Below, one piece after another: positions 37,574 through 46,741 of a stretch of 64,000 bases of DNA. Below the pieces are notes generated by a model, which was given only the letters and a program-made list of their open reading frames with translations, ran no database searches and was not told the DNA's origin. Position 1 is the stretch's first letter. Every line of letters starts with the position of its first letter. Source of the DNA: Nocardia speluncae NBRC 108251. Lineage in GTDB: Bacteria > Actinomycetota > Actinomycetes > Mycobacteriales > Mycobacteriaceae. The position numbers and the translations under genes were made by a program. The DNA lies in assembly GCF_001613245.1 (NCBI RefSeq), contig NZ_BDBZ01000012.1, forward strand, positions 1-64,000, read 5' to 3'.

Positions 37574-38830
37574 GTGAAGGCAGATTCCGCGCTCCTGGTT
37601 CCGGTCGCCGCCCAGCTGGACGACATCACCTGTATCGGCCCGGAAGCAGACCCTGCCCCAGTGGGCCTGGCGCCGGCGGAGATCGCCGCGATCTGGGAGT
37701 CGGTACGCGACTGGTACCGGCTGGGGGGCACACCGGCGATCCAGGTATGCCTGCGCCGCAACGGGAAGGTCGTGCTGAACCGGGCGATCGGCCACGGGTG
37801 GGGCAACGCGCCGGGCGACAGCCCGGACGCGGAGCGTAGCGCGGTGACCACCGAATCGCCGTTCTGCGGTTTCTCCACCGCGAAGGGCGTTTCCGCGGCG
37901 GTGATGTTCCTGCTCATCGAACAGGGGGCGTTCGGCTACGACGATCGGGTCAGCGACTACATCCCCGAGTTCGCGGCGAACGGTAAGGCGGCGATCACCA
38001 TCGGCCAGGTGCTCGCCCATTCCGCCGGGGTACCGTTCGTGACCCCGCCTTTCCGCGGCCACGAAATGACCTTCGACGAAGAGCTCTGCCTTCGTGGGCT
38101 GGCCGCGCTGAAACCGAGTTATCCACCGGGCCGGTTCCGCGTCTACCACGCTTTGACCAGCGGCTTGATTCAGCGGCTGCTGGTTCAGCGGGCCACCGGT
38201 AAACGGATTCGGGATCATCTGTCCGAACGGATACTTGACCCGCTGGGGTTCCGCTGGACGAACCTGGGCGTGCGACCCGAGGATGTGGACGCGGTAGTAC
38301 CGAGCGTGAAGACCGGGCCGCCGCCGTCGCGGCTCGCCACGTTTGTCGCGGATAAGGCGCTCGGCGGCGGATTCGCGAAGGACGCGGTGAACCGGGAATC
38401 CAATCGTGCGTTTCTCACCGCGGAACTGCCGTCGGGAAATCTCGTGACAACCGCTGCCGAACTCGCGCGCTTCTACGAGATCCTGGCGCGGGGTGGTGAA
38501 CTCGACGGGGTCCGGGTCATGCGCCCGGAAACCGTGCGCGAGATGGTGCAGCCCGCGCAGCGGGTGCCCGGTGTCGCCGGGCGGGTGAGCCGTGGCGGAT
38601 ACGAATTGGGCGGGCGCCGTTCGAAATTCGGACACGATACCACCGCGCATTTCGGGCGCAGCGGATTCACCACCCAGTACGGCTGGGCCGATCCGGAGCG
38701 CGGGCTCGCCGGCGCGATCTTGACCAGCGGAAAATCGTCGATCGACGGAGATCGGCCCTGGCAGCTCGTGGCCCAGATCTCCGCCGCGTGCCCGCCGCTA
38801 CCGTCGGCCCAGCGGATCTTCGACCTCTGA
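37574..38830 (+). CDS. Serine hydrolase of the beta-lactamase/esterase (class C-like) family
   Basis: A 418-residue penicillin-binding-protein-fold hydrolase. The nucleophile motif SxxK is STAK at 101-104 in CGFSTAKGVSAAVMFLLIEQG. The second motif appears as YHA in FRVYHALTSG rather than the usual YxN, and HFGRSGF supplies the third (HxG-like) motif. No signal peptide is visible, so it is more likely a cytosolic esterase, lipase or peptidase than a beta-lactamase. Mycobacterial LipL/LipE-type proteins are similar in layout. It is divergent from the efflux pump gene. Confidence 0.82.
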   Translation: MKADSALLVPVAAQLDDITCIGPEADPAPVGLAPAEIAAIWESVRDWYRLGGTPAIQVCLRRNGKVVLNRAIGHGWGNAPGDSPDAERSAVTTESPFCGFSTAKGVSAAVMFLLIEQGAFGYDDRVSDYIPEFAANGKAAITIGQVLAHSAGVPFVTPPFRGHEMTFDEELCLRGLAALKPSYPPGRFRVYHALTSGLIQRLLVQRATGKRIRDHLSERILDPLGFRWTNLGVRPEDVDAVVPSVKTGPPPSRLATFVADKALGGGFAKDAVNRESNRAFLTAELPSGNLVTTAAELARFYEILARGGELDGVRVMRPETVREMVQPAQRVPGVAGRVSRGGYELGGRRSKFGHDTTAHFGRSGFTTQYGWADPERGLAGAILTSGKSSIDGDRPWQLVAQISAACPPLPSAQRIFDL

Positions 38831-38966
38831 CCCCCTTCTGCTGTGCGGGAGCCGCCGGTTGTCGCAGGGGCACGGGTGTTCTGTGTCGTTGCACCGCGGG
38901 TGGCGCCGCCGCCCGCGCACGCCGCGTATTCGCGTGACCCGCTCCGGCGCTGGGACGGTGCGCGGA

Positions 38967-39530
38967 TCAGTGCACGATAGAGGCGATATGGTGCCGGAGC
39001 ACCCGATCCGCCGTACCTTCACGGGCGCCGTGCGGGTAGACCAGTTCGAATGCCAGTCCGCTGAGCAGGGTGACCAGCCGCTCGGTCTCGATTTCGATAT
39101 CGGCCGTACCCACTCGCTCCAGTGCCTCGGCAACGATGGCACGCTCGTGTTCCCCCAGCCCGCGGGTCTCCGCGTCCAGCCCGCCCACCAGCCGTGCGTT
39201 CGCGATCAGTTCGGTGCGTACCAGCAGGTCGCGATGGTCGGCGAGACCCAGGAGCAGGGCACGCGCGACGGCCTCGAGGTAGTTGCGCCGGCTCGCCACG
39301 GTGGTCGGCGGGTGGGCTGCCTCGGCCGCGGTAAGCAGGCGGTCCCGGCGCAGTTCGAGTGTTTTGGCGGCGGTCATCAGCATCCCGTAGCGGTCGCCGT
39401 ACAGCAGGCGCAGGGTTTTGCCGTCGACGCCGGATCGGTCTGCCACCCGCCGCGGGGTTGTCTCGCCTACGCCGCGGGTGGCGATCAACTCCAGAATCGC
39501 GTCGAGCGCGGCTTCTCTTTCACTGGTCAT
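38967..39530 (-). CDS. TetR-family transcriptional regulator
   Basis: A 187-residue regulator with an N-terminal helix-turn-helix of TetR type (DAILELIATRGVGETTPRRVADRSGVDGKTLRLLYGDRYGML) and a helical ligand-binding C-terminus. It lies 37 bp downstream of the SDR gene on the same strand, so the two probably form an operon. The palindrome at 40614-40629 before the SDR gene is its best candidate operator. The ligand is unknown. Confidence 0.85.
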   Translation of the reverse strand: MTSEREAALDAILELIATRGVGETTPRRVADRSGVDGKTLRLLYGDRYGMLMTAAKTLELRRDRLLTAAEAAHPPTTVASRRNYLEAVARALLLGLADHRDLLVRTELIANARLVGGLDAETRGLGEHERAIVAEALERVGTADIEIETERLVTLLSGLAFELVYPHGAREGTADRVLRHHIASIVH

Positions 39531-39567
39531 GAGGATTGATCCGTGTCGGTGGGTCGGTGCCCGGGGT

Positions 39568-40581
39568 TCACCAGTGGGTCCCGGGCACCCAGCGGGCGGC
39601 GCGGCGCAGGACAGTTCCGGTGCCCCGCACCGCTCTCGCTCGTACGCGGGGGAGTGGGCCCGATGCCCGGGGGCTCGCGGGGAGTTCGTCGTCTTCGGGG
39701 ATACCGGTCTCCACGTCGCGCACCATGGTGAGCCGCGACTGGGGTAGCGGTTCGGCCTGTTCGCCGCGGGCGGCCGGGGAATCGGGGATCATCCGGTAGT
39801 AACGGTGCAGGACGAGATCGCGGATGCGCGGGGCGAAGAGGGCGCCGTATTCGCCGAGGGTGCCGACCGGGACGTCGATACGGCGCGGGCGTTCGGTCAG
39901 GGCCCGGACAATGGTCGCGGCAGCCCATTCCGGTGTTTCGGCCGGGCCCTGATTACCGGTGGGAGCGATCATCGGGGTGCGGACCAGCGGCATGTGGATG
40001 GTGGTGAAGGTGACACCGTCGGCCATGGTCTCCACCGCCGCCACCTCCGTGAATTTGTCCAGCGCGGCCTTACTGGCCAGGTAGGCGGAATACCGCGGGG
40101 TGGCCACTTGCACGCCGGCGCTGCTGATGTTGACGATATGGCCGAATTTTCGTTCCCGCATCTGCGGGAGCAGTGCCAGCGTGAGCCGCAGTGCGCCGAA
40201 GTAGTTGACCGCCATGGTGCGTTCGTAATCGTGTAGCCGGTCGGTGGAGCGGTGGATGGCCCGGCGGATGGAGCGGCCGGCGTTGTTGACGAGCATATCC
40301 ACGTGGCCGTGTTCGGCCGTGACTTTCGCCAGGGTCGCTTCGACGGACGCGGAATCGGTGATATCGCAGGGGTATCCGTGGGCGGCGCCGCCACCGGCCC
40401 TGATCTCGTCCACCGCGGCGGTGAGTTCGTCCGCGCGGCGGGCGAGCAGCAGCACCACCGCACCTTTCTCAGCGACCGCCGTTGCCGCCGCCCGGCCGAT
40501 CCCGGACGAGGCGCCGGTGATGAGGACGTGGCGTCCGGTGAGGTCGCGTTTGCCGCGGTGGGTTCCGTTTGCGCTCATCAT
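39568..40581 (-). CDS. Short-chain dehydrogenase with C-terminal basic extension
   Basis: A 337-residue SDR. TGASSGIG (22-29) binds the cofactor, followed by LLARR at the second strand, which favours NADP(H). NNAGRSIRR, VNISSAG and YSAYLASK carry the structural Asn and catalytic Ser, Tyr and Lys. The last ~80 residues (from RDLVLHRYYRMIPDSP) are a family-specific extension found in mycobacterial SDRs that work on lipids. Probably in an operon with the TetR gene downstream and repressed by it. Confidence 0.85.
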   Translation of the reverse strand: MMSANGTHRGKRDLTGRHVLITGASSGIGRAAATAVAEKGAVVLLLARRADELTAAVDEIRAGGGAAHGYPCDITDSASVEATLAKVTAEHGHVDMLVNNAGRSIRRAIHRSTDRLHDYERTMAVNYFGALRLTLALLPQMRERKFGHIVNISSAGVQVATPRYSAYLASKAALDKFTEVAAVETMADGVTFTTIHMPLVRTPMIAPTGNQGPAETPEWAAATIVRALTERPRRIDVPVGTLGEYGALFAPRIRDLVLHRYYRMIPDSPAARGEQAEPLPQSRLTMVRDVETGIPEDDELPASPRASGPLPRVRARAVRGTGTVLRRAARWVPGTHW

Positions 40582-40613
40582 CAGCCCCTCTGTGCAGGTC
40601 TACCCCGGCCGAA

Positions 40614-40629
40614 CTTACTCCAAAGTAAG
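40614..40629. promoter_or_regulatory. TetR-type operator palindrome
   Basis: CTTACT-CCAA-AGTAAG is a perfect inverted repeat with 6-bp arms and a 4-bp spacer, 33 bp upstream of the SDR start. The form fits TetR-family operators. The TetR gene at 38967-39530 is the likely binder. Confidence 0.6.
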
Positions 40630-40642
40630 AAAGCGCGCCAGG

Positions 40643-40699
40643 TCGAATCTGTTCGAAAACGAGTTCGAATACCCTCTCGCTATTCGAACGTATGTGCGA
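40643..40699 (+). promoter_or_regulatory. Tandem LexA (SOS) boxes upstream of the dnaE2 operon
   Basis: The actinobacterial SOS box is TCGAAC-N4-GTTCGA. Box 1 (40653-40668) reads TCGAAA-ACGA-GTTCGA and box 2 (40684-40699) reads TCGAAC-GTAT-GTGCGA, each with one mismatch. The centres are 31 bp apart, about three helical turns. A further TCGAAT-CT-GTTCGA with short spacing overlaps box 1 at 40643-40656. Box 2 overlaps the putative -10 (GATACT, 40698-40703), which lies 7 nt before the ATG at 40711. Repression by LexA and induction by DNA damage are expected. Confidence 0.8.
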
Positions 40700-40710
40700 T
40701 ACTTGGGTCC

Positions 40711-41163
40711 ATGACGGACGATCGGATGGCGGATATCTATGCCGCGGTGCGGCTCGGCGGCGTGAATCGAGAGACGGCGCGGCAGGCGCTGCGAATGCTG
40801 TGGGATCAACTCGGTACGGACGGGGAACCGCTGCACCGGAGCGTGGTCGCCCACCACCTGGCCGACCTCCAGGACACGGCCGAGGGGGCACTGCTCTGGG
40901 ATACTCGGGCGCTCGACTCGGCGTTCGTGCCCGGTATCCCGCTCGGCGACGGACTGCTCGGATTCCTGCCCTCGCTGTATCTGAGCCTGGCCGACAGTCA
41001 CCGGCTGGTCGGCGACTTCGATGTGGCCCGGATGCAGCTGGCCCTGGCCCGCGGGCATGCAAGCGTCCTCGCCGACGATGCCTACGGGCGAGTGATCCGG
41101 GCCGGAGTGGATCATGTCGCGACCCTGCTGGCCGCCGAGTCCACCGATCGGGTGGCCTGCTGA
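40711..41163 (+). CDS. Uncharacterised protein under SOS-box control, upstream of dnaE2
   Basis: A 150-residue soluble, mostly helical protein I do not recognise. It starts with MTDDRMADIYAAVRLGGVNRETARQALRMLWDQLG and contains HRSVVAHHLADLQDTAEGALLWDTRALD and SLYLSLADSHRLVGDFDVARMQLALARGHASVL, which resembles a TPR-like helical pair. The ATG follows a GATACT hexamer with 7 nt spacing, so the mRNA may be leaderless. dnaE2 begins only 8 bp after its stop, so both are under the tandem SOS boxes. It is not ImuA' or ImuB, the usual DnaE2 partners. Confidence 0.75.
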   Translation: MTDDRMADIYAAVRLGGVNRETARQALRMLWDQLGTDGEPLHRSVVAHHLADLQDTAEGALLWDTRALDSAFVPGIPLGDGLLGFLPSLYLSLADSHRLVGDFDVARMQLALARGHASVLADDAYGRVIRAGVDHVATLLAAESTDRVAC

Positions 41164-41171
41164 GGTGGCAT

Positions 41172-44100
41172 ATGGGCTGGAGTAACGGCCCGCCCAGCTG
41201 GGCGGAGCTGGAACGGGTGCTGTCCGGTCGCGCCAGGCCCGAGCAGTCACCCGGTGACGGCGGCGACGCCCCGGCGTGGAGCCGCAGTCGCGGTGAATAC
41301 CGGGCCGAACCGCTGGTCCGGCCGGCGGGCCCGATGGTTCCTTACGCGGAACTGCATGCGCATTCGGCGTTCAGTTTCCTCGACGGTGCCTCGCCGCCGG
41401 AGGAGATGGTCGCCGAGGCCGCGCGGCTGGGTCTGTCGGCTGTCGCGCTGACCGATCACAACGGTTACTACGGGGTGGTGCGGTTCGCCGAGGCCGCCGC
41501 CGAATACCGTATGCCCACGGTGTACGGGGCGGAACTCACCCTAGTGGAATCCGTTATACCGCAAGCTGATTCGGAGATTCATGTCGGTTCCGCGCGGTTC
41601 CGCAGCGGTGACGACCCGGTGCTTCGCAGTGGTACCGGACCAGTGCGGAGCGCGGGTACCGCTCCGCTGATTACGGACTCCCCGCCTCGTACCGGCGCCC
41701 CGGACCCGGAAGGGGAGCATCTACTGGTGCTGGCGCGCGGGCAAGAAGGCTACCGGCGGCTGTCCCGGCAGCTCGCGGCGGCGCATATGGCAGCGGGAGA
41801 GAAGGGGATCCTGCGCTACGACCTCGACACGCTCACCGCGGCGGCCGGCGGGCACTGGCAGATACTCACCGGATGCCGTAAAGGTCGCATGCGGCGGGCG
41901 CTGGAACAGGACCTTGCGGACGGTGGGCAACCGCTGCGCACCGAGGCGGTCCTGCGCGACCTGTGCGAGCGTTTCGGTGCCGACCGGGTCACGGTGGAAC
42001 TCACCCGCTACGGACTGCCGGGCGACGATGAGCGCAACAGCGCCCTCGCCGCGGTGGCAGAACGGGCGGGAATCCCCGTGGTGGCGACCACCGCCGCCCA
42101 TTTCGCGACCCCCGCCCACGGGCGTCGGGCTGCCGCGCTGGCCGCCATCCGGGCCCGGCGCAGCCTCGACGACCTCGCCGGCTGGCTCGCCCCCACCGGC
42201 GGCACACATCTACGTTCAGGCGCGGAAATGGCCGGTCTGTTCGAGGAATTCCCGGCTGCGGTATCGAATTCGGTACTCCTCGCGCGGGAGTGCGCATTCG
42301 ATTTGAAGTTGATCGCGCCGCAGCTGCCGCCGTTCGATGTGCCCGCCGGATACGACGAGAACTCCTGGCTGCGTGAACTCACCCTGCGCGGCGCCGCCGA
42401 CCGGTACGGATCACCCTCCCGGAACCCGGCCGCTTACCGGCAGCTCGAACACGAACTCGCCGTGATCGAGCAACTCGGGTTCCCCGGCTACTTCCTGGTG
42501 GTGCACGATATCGTGCGGTTCTGCCACGAGCACGACATCCTGTGCCAGGGACGGGGCTCGGCCGCCAACTCCGCGGTCTGCTTCGCCATCGGGATCACCA
42601 ATGTCGATCCGGTGGCCAACAAGCTGTTGTTCGAACGTTTTCTCTCCCCGGAACGGGACGGGCCGCCCGATATCGATGTGGATATCGAATCGGACCGGCG
42701 CGAGGAGGCGATCCAATACGTGTACCGCAGATACGGCCGGGAGTATGCGGCGCAGGTGGCGAATGTGATCACCTATCGCGGGAAATCCGCGGTGCGTGAC
42801 GCCGCCCGCGCGCTGGGTTTCGCTCCCGGCCAGCAGGACGCCTGGAGCCGGCAGGTGAGCCGGTGGACCGGGGTGGGCGCGGAAACCGGCACCGATATCC
42901 CCGCGCCGGTACTGGAACTGGCCGCCGATATCGAAGGTCTGCCGCGGCATCTGGGAATCCATTCCGGCGGAATGGTGATCTGCGACCGGCCCATCGCCGA
43001 CGTATGCCCGGTGGAATGGGCGCGGATGACCGGGCGCAGCGTGCTGCAATGGGACAAAGACGATTGTGCGACAGCGGGTTTGGTGAAGTTCGACCTGCTC
43101 GGTCTGGGTATGCTTTCCGCGCTGCACTACATGATCGATCTGGTGCGCGAACATATCGGGGTGACGGTCGAACTGCACACCCTGGACCTCACCGAACCCG
43201 CCGTGTACGAAATGCTGTGCCGCGCGGATTCGGTCGGGGTTTTCCAGGTGGAATCCCGAGCGCAGATGGCGACCCTGCCACGATTGAAACCGGAGAAGTT
43301 CTTCGATCTGGTGGTCGAGGTCGCACTGATCCGGCCCGGCCCCATCCAGGGCGGTTCGGTGCACCCCTATATCCGCCGCAAGAACGGGCTCGAAAAGGCC
43401 ACCGTCGATCACGAGGCCCTGCGGAACTCGCTCGAACGCACTCTCGGCGTACCGCTGTTCCAGGAACAGTTGATGCAGATGGCGGTCGACGTCGCCGGAT
43501 TCACCCCGGTGGAAGCCGATCAACTGCGCCGCGCCATGGGGTCGAAACGCTCCCCGGAGAAGATGGAACGGTTACGCGACCGGCTGTACCAGGGAATGCG
43601 CGACCTGCACGGGATAACCGGCGGACTTGCCGACCGTATCTACGAGAAACTACTCGCGTTCGCGAATTTCGGTTTCCCGGAAAGTCATTCACAGAGTTTC
43701 GCCGCCCTGGTGTTCTACTCCGCCTGGTTCAAACTGCACTATCCCGCGGCGTTCTGCGCCGGATTGCTGCGGGCGCAGCCGATGGGGTTCTATTCCCCGC
43801 AGTCACTGGTCGCCGACGCCCGCCGGCACGGGGTCGCGGTGCACGGCCCGGATATCAACGCCAGCCCGGCCGAAGCCACGCTGGAACAGCGGGGCACCGA
43901 GTTGCGGCTTGGCCTGGCGGCGGTACGCGGTATCGGCTCGGAGCTCGCGGGCAAAATCGTGGCGGCACGTGCGGAAGGTGGCCCCTACACATCTTTCCTG
44001 GACCTCACCGGACGCGTGGAAATGACCGTTCCGCAAGCGGAATCGCTGGCCACCGCGGGTGCGCTGGGATGTCTGGGGTATTCGCGCCGGGAAGCGTTGT

Positions 44101-44597
44101 GGGCGGCCGGAGCGGCCGCGGGTGAACGTGCCGGTCGGCTCCCCGGAACCGGCGCTTCGACCAGCACACCCGCCCTGCCCGGTATGAGCGACCTCGAACA
44201 CGCCGCCGCCGACGTCTGGGCCACCGGGATTTCACCGAACAGCTATCCCACCCAGTTCCTGCGCCCCCGCCTCGACGCACTCGGCGTGATCCCGGCCGCC
44301 GGCCTGCTCGCGATCTCCGACGGAACCCGGGTCCTGGTCGGTGGTGCGGTCACCCACCGGCAGCGGCCCGCCACCGCCGGTGGGGTCACCTTCCTGAACT
44401 TGGAAGACGAAACCGGCATGGTGAACGTGGTGTGCTCGGCCGGTCTGTGGACGCGGTACCGCCGGCTCGCCCAGGGAGCGACAGCGCTGCTCATCCGTGG
44501 GCGGGTACAGAACGCCGAAGGGGCGGTGAGCATCTACGCCGAACAACTCCGCCGCCTGGATATGCGTATCGGTTCCCGCTCCCGCGACTTCCGTTAG
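41172..44597 (+). CDS. dnaE2: Error-prone DNA polymerase DnaE2
   Basis: A C-family DNA polymerase for damage-induced mutagenic translesion synthesis. The 1141-residue chain has an N-terminal PHP domain (LHAHSAFSFLDG at 61-72), the catalytic Asp pair of PDIDVDIE (Asp500, Asp502) and the third Asp641 in VKFDLLG, then the HhH and OB domains (VLVGGAVTHRQRPATAGGVTFLNLEDETG). It lacks the C-terminal tau/beta-binding region of replicative DnaE1, as DnaE2 does. In mycobacteria DnaE2 works with ImuA' and ImuB, which are not encoded nearby. It is co-transcribed with the SOS-box gene just upstream. Confidence 0.95.
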   Translation: MGWSNGPPSWAELERVLSGRARPEQSPGDGGDAPAWSRSRGEYRAEPLVRPAGPMVPYAELHAHSAFSFLDGASPPEEMVAEAARLGLSAVALTDHNGYYGVVRFAEAAAEYRMPTVYGAELTLVESVIPQADSEIHVGSARFRSGDDPVLRSGTGPVRSAGTAPLITDSPPRTGAPDPEGEHLLVLARGQEGYRRLSRQLAAAHMAAGEKGILRYDLDTLTAAAGGHWQILTGCRKGRMRRALEQDLADGGQPLRTEAVLRDLCERFGADRVTVELTRYGLPGDDERNSALAAVAERAGIPVVATTAAHFATPAHGRRAAALAAIRARRSLDDLAGWLAPTGGTHLRSGAEMAGLFEEFPAAVSNSVLLARECAFDLKLIAPQLPPFDVPAGYDENSWLRELTLRGAADRYGSPSRNPAAYRQLEHELAVIEQLGFPGYFLVVHDIVRFCHEHDILCQGRGSAANSAVCFAIGITNVDPVANKLLFERFLSPERDGPPDIDVDIESDRREEAIQYVYRRYGREYAAQVANVITYRGKSAVRDAARALGFAPGQQDAWSRQVSRWTGVGAETGTDIPAPVLELAADIEGLPRHLGIHSGGMVICDRPIADVCPVEWARMTGRSVLQWDKDDCATAGLVKFDLLGLGMLSALHYMIDLVREHIGVTVELHTLDLTEPAVYEMLCRADSVGVFQVESRAQMATLPRLKPEKFFDLVVEVALIRPGPIQGGSVHPYIRRKNGLEKATVDHEALRNSLERTLGVPLFQEQLMQMAVDVAGFTPVEADQLRRAMGSKRSPEKMERLRDRLYQGMRDLHGITGGLADRIYEKLLAFANFGFPESHSQSFAALVFYSAWFKLHYPAAFCAGLLRAQPMGFYSPQSLVADARRHGVAVHGPDINASPAEATLEQRGTELRLGLAAVRGIGSELAGKIVAARAEGGPYTSFLDLTGRVEMTVPQAESLATAGALGCLGYSRREALWAAGAAAGERAGRLPGTGASTSTPALPGMSDLEHAAADVWATGISPNSYPTQFLRPRLDALGVIPAAGLLAISDGTRVLVGGAVTHRQRPATAGGVTFLNLEDETGMVNVVCSAGLWTRYRRLAQGATALLIRGRVQNAEGAVSIYAEQLRRLDMRIGSRSRDFR

Positions 44598-44666
44598 CTG
44601 TGTTTGTTTGCCTCGCCTCCGGCGCCGCGGGCCCGGCGTTCGGGTACCGGATCCCGGAACACGCAT

Positions 44667-44672
44667 TACGCT
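44667..44672 (+). promoter_or_regulatory. -10 element of a probable leaderless promoter
   Basis: TACGCT lies exactly 6 nt before the ATG at 44679, without a ribosome site. This suggests the DUF4349 gene has its own promoter rather than depending on the dnaE2 transcript. Confidence 0.45.
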
Positions 44673-44678
44673 GCCAGC

Positions 44679-45719
44679 ATGCGAAGGCTCGGGGTGTTGT
44701 TCGTGGTCCTGTGTGGTTCGATGTTGCTGACCGGGTGCGGTGGCGATTCCGACTCCACCGGAGCGGCTCCGTCGGCGGTGGAAAGCGGCGCACCCGCCGC
44801 GGCCCCCGGGTTCCGGATCCAGCAGGCACCTGCCCGGGAACAGGCACCCGCGCCGGACAACGGGCCGCAGGTCACCGACCGCAAGGAAGTCGTTACGGGG
44901 AGCGTGGATCTCACCGCCGCCGATCCGATCGCCGCCGCCCAGACCCTGGCCGACCGCGTGATCCGGCTGGACGGGCGGATCGATCAGCGCACCGAGAATC
45001 CCGGTACCGAGGACAACGATCCGCACGCGAATCTGGTCATCCGGATCCCGGCCGGCGAAACCGACGCGTTCATCGAAGGTCTCGGGGAGGTCGGCGAGGT
45101 CACCGAGATCAGCACCAACCGTGACGACGTCACCCTCCAGTGGCAGGACCTCGATGCCCGGATCACGGCCCTGCGCGCCTCGGCCGACCGGCTCCGCGAC
45201 CTGATGGCCCGCGCCGCCAACACCGCCGACCTCATCGCCGCGGAGGAGGCCCTCGCCGACCGCCAGGCCGAACTCGACAGCCTCACCGGCCAGCGCCGCT
45301 ACCTCGACGACCAGATCACCCTGTCCACGCTGACCATCGATATCGGCACCACCGCGGAGAAGAAGGGTGATACCGGACCCGCCAACTTCTGGGACGGTGT
45401 GATCGACGGGTGGAATTCGCTGATCGACTGGTTGAAGAACGCCGTGGTGTTCGCCGGGCAGGCACTGCCGTGGCTGGGCTTCCTCGCCGTGCTCGGCGCG
45501 ATCGTCGCGGCGGTCTTCCGGATTTTCCGGGGACGGCGCAACAAACCCCGCACCGCCAGTGCGGTCGCGCCCCGCCCGGAATCCGCGCGTGCCGAAACCC
45601 CCACCGCTGCGCCGGCCGACGAGCCCGGTATCCCCGCAGTATCGGCGGAGGAGCCCGGCGCAGTTGCGGACACCAAGTCCGGATCTGCGGACAAGCCCGG
45701 CGGATCGGCCGGAGACTAG
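44679..45719 (+). CDS. DUF4349 membrane lipoprotein
   Basis: A 346-residue predicted lipoprotein with lipobox LLTGC (Cys20). The DUF4349 domain follows (ITGSVDLTAADPIAAAQTLADRV-type region, about 70-215): a beta domain with a long coiled coil (DARITALRASADRLRDLMARAANTADLIAAEEALADRQAELDSL). A C-terminal membrane helix (about 265-290) leads to a Pro/Ala/Glu-rich tail. The domain is of unknown function, common in cell-envelope proteins. The DUF167 gene follows after 7 bp. Confidence 0.88.
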   Translation: MRRLGVLFVVLCGSMLLTGCGGDSDSTGAAPSAVESGAPAAAPGFRIQQAPAREQAPAPDNGPQVTDRKEVVTGSVDLTAADPIAAAQTLADRVIRLDGRIDQRTENPGTEDNDPHANLVIRIPAGETDAFIEGLGEVGEVTEISTNRDDVTLQWQDLDARITALRASADRLRDLMARAANTADLIAAEEALADRQAELDSLTGQRRYLDDQITLSTLTIDIGTTAEKKGDTGPANFWDGVIDGWNSLIDWLKNAVVFAGQALPWLGFLAVLGAIVAAVFRIFRGRRNKPRTASAVAPRPESARAETPTAAPADEPGIPAVSAEEPGAVADTKSGSADKPGGSAGD

Positions 45720-45726
45720 CGCGCAC

Positions 45727-45954
45727 ATGCCGACCACTGTGCGCGCGCTGATCAAGCCGAACAGTCGCAAAGGCCCGCTGGTGGAAGAACTGCCCGACGG
45801 CACCCTGCAACTATGGGTGCGGGCGCCGGCGGTCGAGGGCAAGGCGAACAAGGCCGCAGTCGAACTGCTCGCCGATCATTTCGGGGTCCCGAAGAGCGCG
45901 GTGCGCCTCACTGCGGGTGCGACCGCCCGGCACAAGAGGTTCGAGATCGGCTGA
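45727..45954 (+). CDS. DUF167 (YggU-like) family protein
   Basis: A 75-residue protein of the YggU/DUF167 family. The signature is VRAPAVEGKANKAAVELLADHFGVPKSAVRLTAGATARHKRFEI, covering most of its length. The fold is small alpha/beta; function is unknown. It starts 7 bp after the DUF4349 gene on the same strand, so they are probably co-transcribed. It converges on trmL. Confidence 0.9.
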   Translation: MPTTVRALIKPNSRKGPLVEELPDGTLQLWVRAPAVEGKANKAAVELLADHFGVPKSAVRLTAGATARHKRFEIG

Positions 45955-45995
45955 GCTCGCAGGGGGCGGACTCCGGGCCGCGCCGGGTTTGCGTG

Positions 45996-46460
45996 TCAGA
46001 CCGCGCCCGGGAACCCGTGCTGGCGCCACGCCTCGTACACCCCGACCGATGCCGCGTTGGCGAGGTTCATCGACCGGCGTCCCGGCAGCATCGGGATGCG
46101 AACCTCTCCGGTGATGTGGTCGTCGGCGAGCACCTCGGCCGGTAGCCCGGAGGGTTCGGCGCCGAAGAGCAGCACGTCACCGGGCCGGTAGGCGACCTCG
46201 GTGTGCACGGTGGCCGCCCTCGTCGTGAACGCGTACACCCGCTCGGGCCGCAGCCGCGACCATGCCGTGGCCAGATCCGGATGGACGGTGACCGACGCCA
46301 GGTCGTGGTAGTCCAGCCCGGCTCGCCGCAGCTTGGCCTCCGACAGGTCGAAGCCGAGCGGCTCGATCAGATGTAACTCGCTGCCGGTGCCGGCAGCCAG
46401 CCGGATCGCATTACCTGTATTGCCCGGTATGCGCGGTTCGTGGAACATCAATCGGAACAC
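45996..46460 (-). CDS. trmL: tRNA (cytidine/uridine-2'-O-)-methyltransferase TrmL-like
   Basis: A SPOUT methyltransferase of 154 residues that methylates the ribose at wobble position 34 of certain leucine tRNAs. The N-terminus FRLMFHEPRIPGNTGNAIRLAAGTG and the knot motifs LLFGAEPSGLP and IPMLPGRRSMNLANAASVGVYEAWRQ are characteristic. The GTG at 46460 gives the family-standard N-terminus; an in-frame GTG at 46502 would add 14 residues. No ribosome site supports either. The tRNA-Leu(TAA) in this window would be a plausible substrate. Confidence 0.87.
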   Translation of the reverse strand: MFRLMFHEPRIPGNTGNAIRLAAGTGSELHLIEPLGFDLSEAKLRRAGLDYHDLASVTVHPDLATAWSRLRPERVYAFTTRAATVHTEVAYRPGDVLLFGAEPSGLPAEVLADDHITGEVRIPMLPGRRSMNLANAASVGVYEAWRQHGFPGAV

Positions 46461-46741
46461 AGCCGACCAGTCAACCAGGTGGGCTGAAGATGTGTTGGTC
46501 ACAGCCCGGCGCTGAGGCGGTTTTCGGGTGGCGTACCGTTCCCCGACGGGCCACAGGCCCGAACGGACCTGCTCTGACCAGTTCGGACGCATACGGACCG
46601 CCGTTCCGCAAAGGCTCCGCGTTCCCTTCGCCTGGGGACCGGGCCCGGTCGGCTGCCTCGTGGTATCGCGCCTGTACTGCGCTGCGCGATAGCGCTGTTG
46701 GTGGTCGAATGGGCTGTCCGATCGACACTGGAGGGAGAAAG

